Notes: generated by a model from the letters alone, not told the origin. DNA of 64,000 nucleotides from Stutzerimonas kunmingensis (GCF_002929225.1 NZ_PISM01000022.1:372001-436000); one strand, 5' to 3'; positions 1 through 9,765 are shown, counted from the first letter of the stretch. Translations and numbers: made by a program.

Positions 1-15
1 CACTTTTCGTACAGC

Positions 16-49
16 AAGGGCAATATCAAAAAGTTTTGATATTGCCCTT
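16..49. terminator. perfect 16-bp inverted repeat, likely terminator
   Basis: Positions 16-31 and 34-49 are exact reverse complements separated by two bases, so the RNA from either strand folds into a long hairpin. The A- and T-rich centre and the position 13 bases after the stop of the LysE-type gene (minus strand) suggest a transcription terminator. A run of T directly after the stem is not obvious on either strand, so the terminator role is an inference. Confidence 0.6.
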
Positions 50-61
50 CTGGGCGCGGGG

Positions 62-664
62 TTACTGCAGCAGGCGGGACAAACCTAGGGTGCACGACAC
101 CAGGCCAAGGCCGATGAGGAAGTAGTTCGGCAGGATATCCAGCAGGCGCTGAATCAGTCCTTCGCCGGCCAGGCGGCGCGAGAGCAGGCTGTAGGCGAGC
201 AGGATGCTTAGATCGATCACCGCCCAGATCACGATGAGCACCGTCGCCTGTGGCGCGAACGGCTGCGCGGGCAGGATGAAGCCGGGGAGGAAGGCGAGGA
301 AGAACAGGATGTCCTTGGGGTTGGACAGGCCCACCGCCATGGCCCGCCAGAAATAGTGCGCCTCGCTGCGTTTGGGCATGGCGGCCTCGCTGCGTCCGCC
401 GCACAGGCTGTCGCAGCCCAGCCAGATCAGGTACAGGCCGCCGAGGATCTGCCCGGCTTCGAGCACCAGCGGGTCGAGGTCCAGCGCCAGGTAGATCATC
501 ACCAGTGCGGCGATCATCAGGATCTGCGCAGACAGCGCACCGCCGAGAATCGTCCACAGTGGCCAGCGCCGGCGCGCGTCGGATACCACCAGTGCGACCA
601 CCGGTCCGGGAGAGGCGATCAGCAGGGCGACCGCCGCGGCGAAGGCGAGATAGGTTGCGTTCAT
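62..664 (-). CDS. LysE/RhtB-family amino-acid exporter
   Basis: A 200-residue integral membrane protein with the LysE/RhtB pattern: hydrophobic segments along the whole length, the early motif ASPGP near residue 18, and a second conserved block SNPKDILFFLAFLP. Members export amino acids or derivatives across the inner membrane by proton exchange. The start ATG overlaps the stop of the upstream oxygenase gene in a 4-base ATGA (661-664), so the two are translationally coupled and probably share a function. Inference: the exporter removes the hydroxylated amino acid made by the oxygenase. The substrate cannot be read from sequence. Confidence 0.88.
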   Translation of the reverse strand: MNATYLAFAAAVALLIASPGPVVALVVSDARRRWPLWTILGGALSAQILMIAALVMIYLALDLDPLVLEAGQILGGLYLIWLGCDSLCGGRSEAAMPKRSEAHYFWRAMAVGLSNPKDILFFLAFLPGFILPAQPFAPQATVLIVIWAVIDLSILLAYSLLSRRLAGEGLIQRLLDILPNYFLIGLGLVSCTLGLSRLLQ

Positions 665-1557
665 AGTTCGGTCACCAGGCCGAATACCCGGCTGCGTTTG
701 CCCAGGCGCTCGGCATAGAAGTTCGGATTGGTGATGGCGAAGGCGCGCTGGATCCAGCGATCGCTGCCGTCGAAGCGTGCACTGAAGGGGCTGCGCGCGT
801 GAGCGGTGCGGCGATTGTCGATGATCAGCATGTCGCCACGATTCAGCCGCACCGGCTCGACCACCTCCCAGGCGATGGCGCGCAGCTTGTCCATCAGTTG
901 TTGGGCGCGGCTGCTGAAGGCCAGCATGAAGTGCGGGTCGAAACGGAAGAAGGGTGCATCCGGGTCGCCGTAGAGGATGGTCTGGTGGCGATTGATGTCG
1001 ATGCGCTGGTTCTTTTCGGTGGGACCGTAATCGGACAGGAAGTTGTACGGCTCGGTGAGGAAGAACGCCTGCTCTTCGAAGGTCAGTCGCTCGAGGATGC
1101 GCTCGATCGAGGCGATATAGGTGACCGCCTCCGCGTCGGGGTCCTGGCGCGGGCAGAGCAGCACCAGATAGTCGGGCAGTACGGCGTGGAAGGCGTTTTC
1201 CGTGTGCAGGTCCAGTTCGGTATCGAAACTGTCCGACGTTGCACCGCGGGAATGTGCCTGCTGCGGGAAGAAGTTGTTGACGATGCAGCCCTCGGACTCC
1301 TGCAGATAGCCGATCGGTTCGCCGAGCAGGGCGGTGGCCTGCAGCAGAAGGCGCTCGCTGCTGTCGTCGGGTTTGCAAAGGAGGTCGCGGCTCAGCGGTG
1401 TTGGCGGGATGTCGCCGATGGGCAGGCTTTCGAGGGTCATGAAGCCTTTCTTGTTACCGAACAGCCTGAAATTGATGATCTGGCCGATCTGCTCATGCTG
1501 CAGTGCGCTCTTCTCTACCGCATTGGCCAGGAGCGTCTCGTAGTATTTGTTCTGCAT
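661..1557 (-). CDS. Fe(II)/2-oxoglutarate-dependent oxygenase, clavaminate synthase-like (TauD/AsnO/VioC type)
   Basis: A 298-residue protein of the clavaminate-synthase-like dioxygenase group, whose members hydroxylate free amino acids such as asparagine, arginine or lysine. Visible iron ligands are H118-T-E120 (the HxE variant typical of the AsnO/VioC branch, not HxD) and the distal H253 in RRTAHARSPF. An arginine near 267-271 (DRWIQR) suits 2-oxoglutarate binding. The start at 1557 is chosen because AGGAAAGGAT lies just upstream; an in-frame extension to 1629 is possible but lacks a ribosome site. It is followed without a gap by a LysE exporter and faces a LysR gene, a layout suggesting a regulated amino-acid hydroxylation and export module. 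The amino-acid substrate is unknown. Confidence 0.85.
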   Translation of the reverse strand: MQNKYYETLLANAVEKSALQHEQIGQIINFRLFGNKKGFMTLESLPIGDIPPTPLSRDLLCKPDDSSERLLLQATALLGEPIGYLQESEGCIVNNFFPQQAHSRGATSDSFDTELDLHTENAFHAVLPDYLVLLCPRQDPDAEAVTYIASIERILERLTFEEQAFFLTEPYNFLSDYGPTEKNQRIDINRHQTILYGDPDAPFFRFDPHFMLAFSSRAQQLMDKLRAIAWEVVEPVRLNRGDMLIIDNRRTAHARSPFSARFDGSDRWIQRAFAITNPNFYAERLGKRSRVFGLVTEL

Positions 1558-1702
1558 GGCATCCTTTCCTGAGTTTTTATTGGTGCGCGTGCGCGTTAAG
1601 TGAATACCGAAGCTGGCCCGGAACCCCATTGCTGGCGCAGTATTGGGACGCTGGAAAAGATTGGAAAATGGAAAAAATGACCCCTAAGGATGAGTTTTAG
1701 TC
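1558..1702. promoter_or_regulatory. divergent promoter region, oxygenase-LysE operon / LysR gene
   Basis: A 145-base gap between the divergent oxygenase and LysR starts. The LysR-proximal half is A-rich. LysR-type regulators commonly bind such shared regions and control both directions. No specific operator could be singled out by eye. Confidence 0.5.
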
Positions 1703-2641
1703 ATGCCGGATTCGGTTGTCGCAGCGCCGCGCATGCCGCCGCTCTATGCCTTGCGCGCCTTCGAGGTGGCGGCGCGTTTCGGCTCGTTCACCCGGGCCGC
1801 GCAGAGCCTGTTCATCACCCAGAGTGCGGTCAGCCGGCACGTGAAGACGCTGGAAGAGCATCTCGGCTGCCAGCTGTTCGAGCGGCACGGCTCGCGTCTG
1901 ACGCTGACCGATGCCGGGCGACTGCTGGCGCAGGAGTTGAAGATCGGTTTTCGCACCATCGAAAACGCCTGCGTTGCGGTGACCCGCCAGCGTGGTGCGT
2001 TGCGCCTGAAGGCGCCGTCGACCCTGACCATGCGTTGGTTGCTGGGCACGCTGGAGGGCTTTCATATGGCCAGTCCGCAGAACCGCGTGCAGTTGACCAG
2101 TGCCTGGATGGATCTGGACGCAGTGGATTTCAGTAGCGAGCCGTTCGACTGTGCAATTCTGCTTGGCAACGGCGGTTTCCCCGCTGATTGGCGACGGGTG
2201 AAGCTGTTCGATGAGTGGCTGGTGCCGGTCTGTGCCCCTGAACTGCTTGGCACCACGGCCTGGACCACGCAGCGGCTGGGCGAGGCGGAGCTGATCCATC
2301 CTTCGCGGGATTGCCGTGACTGGCGGCGCTGGCTGCAGCGTACCGGGCGCGCGGATCAGATTGCCTGGCAGCAGGGCAAGCTGTTCGACACCCTGGAGCT
2401 GGGCATCTCCGCCGCGGCGCAGGGGCATGGTGTCTCGATCGGTGACCTGGCGCTGGTCGGCGCCGAGCTGCAGCGCGGCAGCCTGGTGCTGCCGTTCCAT
2501 CAGGCAGTGAAGTCCGGTGACAGCTATTACCTGGTCTGGCCCGGCGGCGGCGATGAGTCGGCGACCCTGATGCGCATGCGCGATTACCTGCTCGAACACC
2601 TGCCGGACGTGACCAGTCAGGGCGTCGAGCTGTTGGATTGA
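1703..2641 (+). CDS. LysR-family transcriptional regulator, GcvA-like
   Basis: A 312-residue LysR-type regulator. The N-terminal winged helix-turn-helix is clear (PPLYALRAFEVAARFGSFTR followed by AAQSLFITQSAVSRHVKTLE), and the PPLxALRAFE opening is that of the GcvA subgroup. The remaining ~200 residues form the co-inducer-binding domain. AAGGA lies about 12 bases before the ATG; Met-11 (1733) is a possible alternative start. Divergent orientation to the oxygenase-exporter pair makes that pair its likely target. It may sense the amino-acid substrate, which is an inference. Confidence 0.9.
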   Translation: MPDSVVAAPRMPPLYALRAFEVAARFGSFTRAAQSLFITQSAVSRHVKTLEEHLGCQLFERHGSRLTLTDAGRLLAQELKIGFRTIENACVAVTRQRGALRLKAPSTLTMRWLLGTLEGFHMASPQNRVQLTSAWMDLDAVDFSSEPFDCAILLGNGGFPADWRRVKLFDEWLVPVCAPELLGTTAWTTQRLGEAELIHPSRDCRDWRRWLQRTGRADQIAWQQGKLFDTLELGISAAAQGHGVSIGDLALVGAELQRGSLVLPFHQAVKSGDSYYLVWPGGGDESATLMRMRDYLLEHLPDVTSQGVELLD

Positions 2642-2735
2642 CGGCGCGGGCCGGCCATTCAGTCATTGCCCCAGCTACCCTCGGTAGGGGAAAATGGCCG
2701 CCTTTTTCTACGTACACCCCGCAGGAGATTCAGCG

Positions 2736-4733
2736 ATGCCCAGCCGTCGTGAGCGAGCCAATGCCATCCGCGCCCTCAGCATGGATGCCGTGCAGAAAGC
2801 CAACAGCGGCCACCCGGGTGCCCCCATGGGCATGGCGGACATCGCCGAAGTCCTCTGGCGCGATCATCTGAAGCACAGCCCGACCAACCCGCAGTGGGCC
2901 GACCGCGACCGCTTCGTGCTGTCCAACGGCCACGGCTCGATGCTGATCTACTCGCTGTTGCACCTGACCGGCTACGACCTGTCCATCGATGACCTGAAGA
3001 ACTTCCGCCAGCTGCACAGCAAGACCCCGGGCCACCCGGAGTTCGGCTACACCGCCGGCGTTGAGACCACCACCGGTCCGCTCGGTCAGGGCCTGGCCAA
3101 CGCTGTCGGTTTCGCCGTGGCGGAGAAGGTCATGGCGGCGCAGTTCAACCGCCCCGGCCATAACATCGTCGACCACAACACCTATGTGTTCCTCGGCGAC
3201 GGCTGCATGATGGAAGGCATCAGCCACGAGGTCTGCTCGCTGGCCGGGACCCTTGGCCTGAAAAAGCTGATCGCCTTCTACGACGACAACGGCATCTCCA
3301 TCGACGGCGAAGTGCACGGCTGGTTCACCGATGACACCCCGCGGCGCTTCGAAGCCTATGGCTGGCAGGTGATCCGCAACGTCGACGGCCATGACGCCGA
3401 CGAGATCCAGATGGCCATCGAGACCGCGCGCAAGAGCGACCGTCCGACGCTGATCTGCTGCAAGACCATCATCGGCTTCGGCTCGCCGAACAAGCAGGGG
3501 AAGGAAGAATCCCACGGCGCTGCGCTGGGTGATGCCGAGATCGCGCTGACCCGCGAGGCGCTGGGCTGGAAACACGGCCCCTTCGAAATCCCGGCCGAGA
3601 TCTACGCCGAGTGGGACGCCAAGCAGAAGGGCGCCGACGCGGAAAACGAGTGGAACAAGCGCTTCGCCGCCTATGAAACCGAATTCCCGGCGCTGGCGTC
3701 CGAGTTCAAGCGGCGCATGGCCGGCGAGCTGCCGGCTGACTTCGCCGACAAGGCCAGCGAGTTCATCCGTGAAGTCGCCACCAAGGGCGAAACCATCGCC
3801 AGCCGCAAGGCCAGCCAGAACTGTCTGAATGCCTTCGGCCCGCTGCTGCCGGAGCTGCTCGGGGGCTCGGCAGACCTCGCCGGCTCCAACCTGACCCTGT
3901 GGAAGGGCTGCAAGCCGGTAGTCGCTGAGGACGCCTCGGGCAACTACATGTATTACGGCGTGCGCGAGTTCGGCATGGCCGCGATCATGAACGGCATCGC
4001 CCTGCACGGCGGCCTGATTCCGTACGGCGCAACCTTCCTGATGTTCATGGAATACGCCCGCAATGCCGTGCGCATGTCCGCCCTGATGAAGCAGCGCGTG
4101 CTCTACGTCTTCACCCACGACTCCATCGGTCTTGGCGAAGATGGCCCGACTCACCAGCCGATCGAGCAGCTGACCAGTCTGCGCACCACGCCGAACCTGG
4201 ACACCTGGCGCCCGGCCGATACCGTCGAATCCGCGGTGGCCTGGAAGCATGCGGTCGAACGCAGGGACGGCCCGAGCGCGCTGATCTTCTCGCGGCAAAA
4301 CCTGCCGTTCCACGTGCGCGACAACGAGACCGAGGCGGCCATCGCCCGCGGCGGGTACATCCTGAAGAACTGCGTCGGCGAGCCGGAGCTGATCCTCATC
4401 GCCACCGGTTCGGAAGTCAGTCTGGCGGTGCAGGCCGCCGACAAGCTGACCGAGCAGGGCCGCAAGGTGCGTGTTGTCTCGATGCCTTGCACCAGCGTGT
4501 TCGATGCCCAGGACGCCGCCTACAAGCAGCAGGTGCTGCCGGTGGAAGTCGGTGCACGTATCGCCGTCGAGGCGGCGCACGCGGACTACTGGTACAAATA
4601 CGTCGGCCTTGACGGTCGCATCATCGGCATGACCACCTACGGGGAATCGGCTCCGGCCAACCAGCTGTTCGAGGAGTTCGGCTTCACCGTCGACAACATC
4701 CTCGCCGTCGCCGAAGAGCTGCTGGAGGACTGA
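2736..4733 (+). CDS. tkt: transketolase
   Basis: A 665-residue thiamine-diphosphate enzyme moving two-carbon ketol units between sugar phosphates in the pentose phosphate pathway. Evidence includes the N-terminal block [20 protein letters not shown], the cofactor-binding GDGCMMEG segment, HSKTPGHPE, and the C-terminal [18 protein letters not shown] block, all at full family length. The start at 2736 follows GCAGGAGA; an upstream in-frame start at 2694 has no such site. It heads a run of central-carbon genes (epd, pgk, fba) on the same strand, the usual Pseudomonas order. Confidence 0.97.
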   Translation: MPSRRERANAIRALSMDAVQKANSGHPGAPMGMADIAEVLWRDHLKHSPTNPQWADRDRFVLSNGHGSMLIYSLLHLTGYDLSIDDLKNFRQLHSKTPGHPEFGYTAGVETTTGPLGQGLANAVGFAVAEKVMAAQFNRPGHNIVDHNTYVFLGDGCMMEGISHEVCSLAGTLGLKKLIAFYDDNGISIDGEVHGWFTDDTPRRFEAYGWQVIRNVDGHDADEIQMAIETARKSDRPTLICCKTIIGFGSPNKQGKEESHGAALGDAEIALTREALGWKHGPFEIPAEIYAEWDAKQKGADAENEWNKRFAAYETEFPALASEFKRRMAGELPADFADKASEFIREVATKGETIASRKASQNCLNAFGPLLPELLGGSADLAGSNLTLWKGCKPVVAEDASGNYMYYGVREFGMAAIMNGIALHGGLIPYGATFLMFMEYARNAVRMSALMKQRVLYVFTHDSIGLGEDGPTHQPIEQLTSLRTTPNLDTWRPADTVESAVAWKHAVERRDGPSALIFSRQNLPFHVRDNETEAAIARGGYILKNCVGEPELILIATGSEVSLAVQAADKLTEQGRKVRVVSMPCTSVFDAQDAAYKQQVLPVEVGARIAVEAAHADYWYKYVGLDGRIIGMTTYGESAPANQLFEEFGFTVDNILAVAEELLED

Positions 4734-4744
4734 CCGCAAAGATG

Positions 4745-4815
4745 GGGTGGATGGCTGCGGCCATCCACCCATCAAGCCCCATCCGCGTAGGGTGGAGAAC
4801 ATCGGTTTTCCACCT
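4745..4815. repeat. two adjacent palindromes, REP-like
   Basis: Between tkt and epd lie an exact 11-bp stem with a TGCG loop (4745-4770) and a second imperfect stem (4791-4815, GGTGGAGAAC against GGTTTTCCACC). The arms contain GTAGGGTGG-type bases that resemble short palindromes scattered in stutzeri-group genomes, and a related hairpin lies at 58775-58798. There is no T run, so mRNA processing or stabilisation between tkt and epd is more likely than termination. Confidence 0.55.
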
Positions 4816-4835
4816 GCAGGACCGACGAAGAACCC

Positions 4836-5882
4836 ATGGCCAACGCCCGTCCCTATCGCGTCGCTCTCAACGGCTACGGCCGCATCGGCCGTTGCGTGCT
4901 GCGTGCATTCTATGAGCGCGGCGCCGCCTTCGATTTTCAGTTCGTTGCCCTCAACGATCTGGCCGACATGGCCAGCCTGGAATACCTCACCCGTTTCGAC
5001 TCCACCCACGGCCGCTTTCCCGGCGAAGTCAGTGTCGACGGCGATTGCCTGCACCTCAACGGACACTGCGTGAAGGTGCTGCGCGAGTCGACGCCCGAGG
5101 CCATCGATTGGCGGGCGCTGGACGTCGATCTGGTGCTGGAGTGCTCGGGCGCCTACACCAGTCGCGCCGATGGCGAGCGCTTTCTCGCCGCGGGTGTGCC
5201 GCGGGTGCTGTTCTCGCAGCCGATGGCCAGCGCGGCGGATGTCGATGCCACGGTGGTCATGGGCATCAACCAGCAGCAGCTGACGGGCTCCGAGCGGCTG
5301 GTGTCCAACGCTTCCTGCACTACCAACTGCGGCGTGCCATTGCTCAAGCTGCTCAACGACGCGGTGGGCATCGAGTACGCCTCGATCACCACGATTCACT
5401 CGGCGATGAACGATCAGCCGGTGATCGACGCCTACCATCATGAAGACTTGCGCCGCACCCGTTCGGCCTTCCAGTCGGTAATTCCGGTTTCCACCGGCCT
5501 GGCGCGGGGTATCGAACGCCTGCTGCCGGAACTCTCGGGGCGGATTCAGGCCAAAGCGGTGCGGGTGCCCACGGTGAACGTGTCCTGTCTGGACATCACG
5601 CTGCAGACCGCCTGCGATACCGATGCGCGAACGATCAACCGGGTGCTGCGCGAGGCCGCCGAAGGCGGGCCCTTGCAGGGCTTGCTGGCGTATACCGAGC
5701 TGCCCCACGCCAGCTGCGATTTCAATCACGATCCGCATTCGGCGATCGTCGACGGCAGCCTGACGCGCGCGTCCGGCCCGCGCCTGGTGAACCTGCTGGC
5801 CTGGTTCGACAACGAATGGGGGTTCGCCAACCGCATGCTCGACGTCACCGACCACTATCTGCGCGTGGCCAATCGCACCTAG
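4836..5882 (+). CDS. epd: D-erythrose-4-phosphate dehydrogenase
   Basis: A 348-residue member of the GAPDH family that oxidises erythrose 4-phosphate to 4-phosphoerythronate, the first step of pyridoxal phosphate synthesis. It has the Rossmann start VALNGYGRIGRCVLRAFYE, the catalytic cysteine C161 in SNASCTTNC, the IHSAMNDQPVIDAYHHED block that marks Epd rather than glycolytic GAPDH, and FDNEWGFANRMLD near the end. Position between tkt, whose product supplies erythrose 4-phosphate, and pgk is the classical Epd context. Confidence 0.95.
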   Translation: MANARPYRVALNGYGRIGRCVLRAFYERGAAFDFQFVALNDLADMASLEYLTRFDSTHGRFPGEVSVDGDCLHLNGHCVKVLRESTPEAIDWRALDVDLVLECSGAYTSRADGERFLAAGVPRVLFSQPMASAADVDATVVMGINQQQLTGSERLVSNASCTTNCGVPLLKLLNDAVGIEYASITTIHSAMNDQPVIDAYHHEDLRRTRSAFQSVIPVSTGLARGIERLLPELSGRIQAKAVRVPTVNVSCLDITLQTACDTDARTINRVLREAAEGGPLQGLLAYTELPHASCDFNHDPHSAIVDGSLTRASGPRLVNLLAWFDNEWGFANRMLDVTDHYLRVANRT

Positions 5883-5930
5883 CCCCCGCGCCTGGAACAT
5901 CGCTGCTTCTCGACCTTAAGGAAGACCAAC

Positions 5931-7091
5931 ATGACCGTTTTGAAGATGACCGATCTCGACCTCCAGGGTAAGCGCGTGCTGATCCGCGAGGACCTCAACG
6001 TGCCGGTGAAGGATGGCGCGGTGAAGAGCGATGCACGCATCCTGGCCTCGTTGCCGACCATCAAGCTGGCGCTGGAGAAGGGCGCGGCGGTGCTGGTCTG
6101 CTCGCACCTGGGACGACCGGAAGAGGGCGTCTACAGCGAGGAAGACAGCCTCAAGCCGGTCGCCGACTACCTATCCAAGGCCCTCGGCCGCGAAGTGCCG
6201 CTGATCAAGGACTATCTGGAAGGCGTCGAGGTCCAGCCGGGTGAGCTGGTGCTGCTGGAGAACGTGCGCTTCAACAAGGGCGAGAAGAAGAACACCGACG
6301 AGCTGGCGCAGAAATACGCCGCGCTGTGCGACGTTTTCGTCATGGACGCCTTCGGCACCGCGCACCGCGCCCAGGGCTCGACCCATGGTGTGGCCAAGTT
6401 TGCCAAGGTGGCCTGCGCCGGCCCGCTGCTGGCGGCAGAGCTGGATGCCCTGGGTAAAGCGTTGAAAACCCCGGCCAAGCCAATGGTCGCCATCGTCGCC
6501 GGTTCCAAGGTGTCGACCAAGCTCGACGTGCTGACCTCGCTGGCCGACATCTGCGACCAGCTGATCGTCGGTGGCGGCATCGCCAACACCTTCCTCGCCG
6601 CGGCGGGTTACAACGTTGGCAAGTCGCTGCATGAAGCGGATCTGCTCGACACCGCCAAGGCCATCGCGGCCAAGGTTGCCGTGCCGCTGCCGGTGGACGT
6701 GGTGGTCGCCAAGGAGTTCGCCGAGAGTGCCGAGGCCACGGTCAAGGCTGTCGCCGACGTCGCCGACGACGACATGATCCTGGATATCGGGCCGAAGACC
6801 GCCGCCATGTTCGGCGAAATGCTCAAGGCTTCGCAGACCATCCTCTGGAACGGTCCGGTCGGCGTGTTCGAATTCGACCAGTTCGGCAACGGCACTAAGG
6901 TGCTGGCTCAGGCCATCGCCCAGAGCCCAGCGTTCTCTATCGCCGGAGGCGGCGACACCCTGGCAGCCATCGACAAGTACGGCGTGGCCGAGCAGATCTC
7001 CTACATCTCCACCGGTGGTGGCGCCTTCCTCGAGTTCGTCGAGGGCAAGGTGCTGCCGGCGGTCGAAGTGCTGGAACAGCGCGCCGACTGA
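5931..7091 (+). CDS. pgk: phosphoglycerate kinase
   Basis: A 386-residue cytosolic glycolytic and gluconeogenic kinase that moves phosphate between 1,3-bisphosphoglycerate and ADP. Diagnostic blocks are [15 protein letters not shown] at the N-terminus, [18 protein letters not shown], the [11 protein letters not shown] nucleotide region and the C-terminal GGGDTLAAI and STGGGAFLE loops. AAGGAAG precedes the ATG. It is 48 bases downstream of epd on the same strand and probably co-transcribed. Confidence 0.97.
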   Translation: MTVLKMTDLDLQGKRVLIREDLNVPVKDGAVKSDARILASLPTIKLALEKGAAVLVCSHLGRPEEGVYSEEDSLKPVADYLSKALGREVPLIKDYLEGVEVQPGELVLLENVRFNKGEKKNTDELAQKYAALCDVFVMDAFGTAHRAQGSTHGVAKFAKVACAGPLLAAELDALGKALKTPAKPMVAIVAGSKVSTKLDVLTSLADICDQLIVGGGIANTFLAAAGYNVGKSLHEADLLDTAKAIAAKVAVPLPVDVVVAKEFAESAEATVKAVADVADDDMILDIGPKTAAMFGEMLKASQTILWNGPVGVFEFDQFGNGTKVLAQAIAQSPAFSIAGGGDTLAAIDKYGVAEQISYISTGGGAFLEFVEGKVLPAVEVLEQRAD

Positions 7092-7226
7092 AACTTCGCG
7101 GGCGAGGTGAACGCCTTGTGCCGTTCGCCTGCCGGCTCAGGAGATGCTGGGCCGGCAGCGCATGGGGCAACCCCGGCGGCTTGCCGTGGTCTTTGTTCTA
7201 TCTGGAACAAGGAAAGGGGATGCACC

Positions 7227-7421
7227 ATGCGATATGCCGTTGTTGCTGTTTGCTGCCTGGGGTTGGCCGGTTGCGCCGGGAATTCACCGGATAGCGCTTG
7301 CCAGGTACTCGACCCACCGCCTGTCCTCAGCCCGACTGCCGAGCATGACCAGCGCGTCGAAATGCAGGCCACGGGCGACCCGACCATCACTACGCAAGAC
7401 GGCCTGCAGGATTGCCCGTGA
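7227..7421 (+). CDS. small lipoprotein of unknown function
   Basis: A 64-residue predicted lipoprotein: a short basic start (MRYAVVAVCCLGLAGCAGN) with lipobox LAGC, then about 45 polar residues without a recognised domain. AAGGAAAGGGG precedes this ATG, which favours it over an upstream in-frame start. Its stop lies 23 bases before the next lipoprotein gene, so the two form a small operon between pgk and fba. No function can be assigned; partnership with the MliC-like neighbour is only suggested by position. Confidence 0.65.
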   Translation: MRYAVVAVCCLGLAGCAGNSPDSACQVLDPPPVLSPTAEHDQRVEMQATGDPTITTQDGLQDCP

Positions 7422-7444
7422 TCACCGTTTGCCAAGGAGAAGGA

Positions 7445-7780
7445 ATGAACAAAGGCCTGTCCATGCTGATCGCAGCGTTGCTGCTCGGCGGTTGTGGCCA
7501 CTGGCAATCCGGCCCGGATGCGCCATTCGTGCGCTGGAAATGCCAGAGTCAGCAGAACATCGCCTGGCGATACGCTGACGACCAGCACTCGGCGATCGAC
7601 CTGAAAGTGGGCAATGACGAACGTATTCATACCCTGCGAAAGGAACCAGCCACCCGCGGCAGTTTCTATAGCGATGGCGTACTCGCTTTCCACGACAAGG
7701 GTAACGAGGCGCTGGTGTACCACGTCGCCGATGACAAGGTGCTGGCCCATGGCTGCAGTGCGTCGCTCATCAGCATCTAG
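7445..7780 (+). CDS. mliC: MliC-family membrane-bound C-type lysozyme inhibitor
   Basis: A 111-residue lipoprotein with signal and lipobox LGGC (MNKGLSMLIAALLLGGCG). The mature part fits the MliC/PliC lysozyme-inhibitor fold: an early cysteine in VRWKCQSQ, a central ATRGSFYSDG segment standing for the conserved S-G-x-x-Y strand, then the HDKGNEALVY element matching the family's K-G-x-x-A, and a closing cysteine. Such proteins sit on the periplasmic face of the outer membrane and block C-type lysozymes. The start is set by AAGGAGAAGGA. The match is by motif reading, so a divergent relative is possible. Confidence 0.75.
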   Translation: MNKGLSMLIAALLLGGCGHWQSGPDAPFVRWKCQSQQNIAWRYADDQHSAIDLKVGNDERIHTLRKEPATRGSFYSDGVLAFHDKGNEALVYHVADDKVLAHGCSASLISI

Positions 7781-7799
7781 CGGCTAATGATTCATACAG

Positions 7800-7820
7800 G
7801 CCTCGCCGATGCGGGGCTTT
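7800..7820 (+). terminator. weak terminator-like hairpin after mliC
   Basis: A 7-bp GC stem (7800-7806 with 7811-7817, one G-T pair) and a CGAT loop followed by only three T. It lies 20 bases after the mliC stop and may partly separate the lipoprotein genes from fba. Confidence 0.4.
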
Positions 7821-7959
7821 CGACTGAAAGCTGGCGGGACGCTGGCATTTGCCGCCCCCGCCACTACAATGCCGCGCCCAGCGTGCGGCGCTTGAACAGC
7901 GTCGGCCACTGCGGCAGGCTCTACACGATCAAACGACCCAGACCGGGAGAAAGGAAAAC

Positions 7960-9024
7960 ATGGCACTCATCAGCATGCGCCAGATGCTCGACCACGCCGC
8001 CGAGTTCGGCTACGGCGTGCCGGCCTTCAACGTCAACAACCTCGAGCAGATGCGCGCCATCATGGAAGCGGCTGACAAGACCGACTCCCCGGTGATCGTC
8101 CAGGCTTCCGCCGGTGCGCGCAAATACGCTGGCGCGCCGTTCCTGCGTCATCTGATCCTGGCGGCGATCGAAGAATTCCCGCACATCCCGGTGTGCATGC
8201 ACCAGGACCACGGCACCAGCCCGGATGTCTGCCAGCGCTCGATCCAGCTGGGCTTCTCCTCGGTGATGATGGATGGTTCGCTGCAGGCGGACGGCAAGAC
8301 CCCGGCCGACTACGACTACAACGTGCGCGTGACCCAGCAGACCGTGGCCTTCGCTCACGCCTGCGGTGTCTCCGTGGAAGGTGAGCTGGGTTGCCTGGGC
8401 AGCCTGGAAACCGGCATGGCCGGCGAGGAAGACGGCGTCGGTGCCGAGGGTGTGCTCGATCACAGCCAGCTGCTGACCGATCCGGAAGAAGCCGCCGACT
8501 TCGTCGCCAAGACCAAGGTCGATGCCCTGGCGATCGCCATCGGCACCAGCCACGGCGCTTACAAGTTCACCAAGCCGCCGACCGGCGACACCCTTTCGAT
8601 CCAGCGCATCAAGGAAATCCATGCGCGCATTCCGGACACCCATCTGGTGATGCATGGCTCCTCGTCGGTGCCGCAGGAGTGGCTGCAGATCATCAACCAG
8701 TACGGTGGTGAAATCGGCGAAACCTACGGCGTGCCGGTCGAAGAAATCGTCGAGGGCATCAAGTACGGCGTGCGCAAGGTCAACATCGACACCGACCTGC
8801 GTCTGGCGTCCACCGGCGCGATTCGCGAGTTCATGGCGAAGAACCCCAGCGAGTTCGACCCGCGCAAGTACTTCGCCAAGACCGTCTCGGCCATGCGCGA
8901 CATCTGTATCGCCCGCTACGAGGCCTTCGGTACCGCCGGTAACGCCAGCAAGATCAAGCCGATCTCCCTGGAAGGCATGTTCCAGCGCTACGCCAGCGGC
9001 GAACTGGACCCGAAGATCAACTGA
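7960..9024 (+). CDS. fba: fructose-bisphosphate aldolase, class II
   Basis: A 354-residue zinc-dependent aldolase cleaving or forming fructose 1,6-bisphosphate. Family marks are the start [20 protein letters not shown] with PAFNVNN, zinc and substrate loop [28 protein letters not shown] and [10 protein letters not shown], with [11 protein letters not shown] later. The start at 7960 is preceded by GAGAAAGGAAA; the upstream extension to 7849 lacks family similarity. It closes the tkt-epd-pgk-fba group and is followed by a strong terminator. Confidence 0.97.
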   Translation: MALISMRQMLDHAAEFGYGVPAFNVNNLEQMRAIMEAADKTDSPVIVQASAGARKYAGAPFLRHLILAAIEEFPHIPVCMHQDHGTSPDVCQRSIQLGFSSVMMDGSLQADGKTPADYDYNVRVTQQTVAFAHACGVSVEGELGCLGSLETGMAGEEDGVGAEGVLDHSQLLTDPEEAADFVAKTKVDALAIAIGTSHGAYKFTKPPTGDTLSIQRIKEIHARIPDTHLVMHGSSSVPQEWLQIINQYGGEIGETYGVPVEEIVEGIKYGVRKVNIDTDLRLASTGAIREFMAKNPSEFDPRKYFAKTVSAMRDICIARYEAFGTAGNASKIKPISLEGMFQRYASGELDPKIN

Positions 9025-9038
9025 TCCGTCCAGACGTG

Positions 9039-9065
9039 AAAAAGCCCGCGCTATGCGGGCTTTTT
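9039..9065 (+). terminator. rho-independent terminator after fba
   Basis: An exact 11-bp stem (9039-9049 with 9055-9065) with a 5-base loop. The T run closes the stem on the plus strand and matching A residues open it, so it can work in both directions, ending fba and the convergent receiver-domain gene. Confidence 0.9.
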
Positions 9066-9084
9066 CGTTTCGGCGCAGTGTCGG

Positions 9085-9465
9085 TCAGCTGGCGAGCAAT
9101 GCCTGAATCTGGCTGTGCAGCGTGTCCAGGGCGAAGGGCTTGGCCAGCACCGGCGCCGAGCGCGCAATGGGGCTGCCCGATTCATAGATTTCGATCGGAT
9201 AGCCGCTGATGAAGATCACCTTGAGGTCGGGCCGCAGCTTGAGTGCCGGCTCGGCGATCATCACGCCGGATACATTGCCGGGCAGGCGGAAGTCGGTTAC
9301 CAACAGATCCAGCTGCGGTTTGGTCGCCAGGATTTCGAATGCCTTGGGCGCGCTGTCCGCTTCCAGTACCTGGTAGCCCTCGCTGGCCAGATAGTCCGAG
9401 AGCAGGCTGAGGATATGCGGCTCGTCTTCGACGAGCAGAACGATTTTCGGCAGTGCGTGGTTCAT
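9085..9465 (-). CDS. single-domain response regulator (receiver domain only)
   Basis: A 126-residue CheY-like receiver: acidic pocket E13-D14 (LLVEDEPHI), phospho-acceptor D58 (LLVTDFRLPG) and K109 in LAKPF. There is no output domain, so it would act by protein contact or as a phosphate shuttle. The chosen start follows a weak ribosome site; an in-frame extension to 9543 looks non-coding. No sensor kinase lies nearby, so its partner is unknown. Confidence 0.85.
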   Translation of the reverse strand: MNHALPKIVLLVEDEPHILSLLSDYLASEGYQVLEADSAPKAFEILATKPQLDLLVTDFRLPGNVSGVMIAEPALKLRPDLKVIFISGYPIEIYESGSPIARSAPVLAKPFALDTLHSQIQALLAS

Positions 9466-9765
9466 GGTGGTCTCGATGTTGCGTTTCGCTGCATTCCAGC
9501 CGTTGTAGAGCCGGACAGGATTTCGACAGGTTACGCGCTGCAAGTTTCAGTCCTGCAGCCGGACGGTCGTCGCTTTCCGCCGGCTACTGTGCGCTGGCTC
9601 ACGTTGTGAGCGGCATCCTCGCCGTTCCAGGCGCAACGCTCAATGCCTACCTTAGCCGGGGGCGCCCAGCCGGGGGTGCCTGACCGGCAGTACAGGTCTG
9701 TCGCAGCACTGGCCCTATGCTCGAGGCCGCGCTAGGGTTGCGCCATTCTCATGCTGGAGTCGCCC

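Noticed and set aside
2730..5900. 1056-codon open frame on the minus strand
   Set aside because: It is antisense to tkt and epd, both certain genes; high G+C keeps the opposite frame open. It has no ribosome site or known domain.
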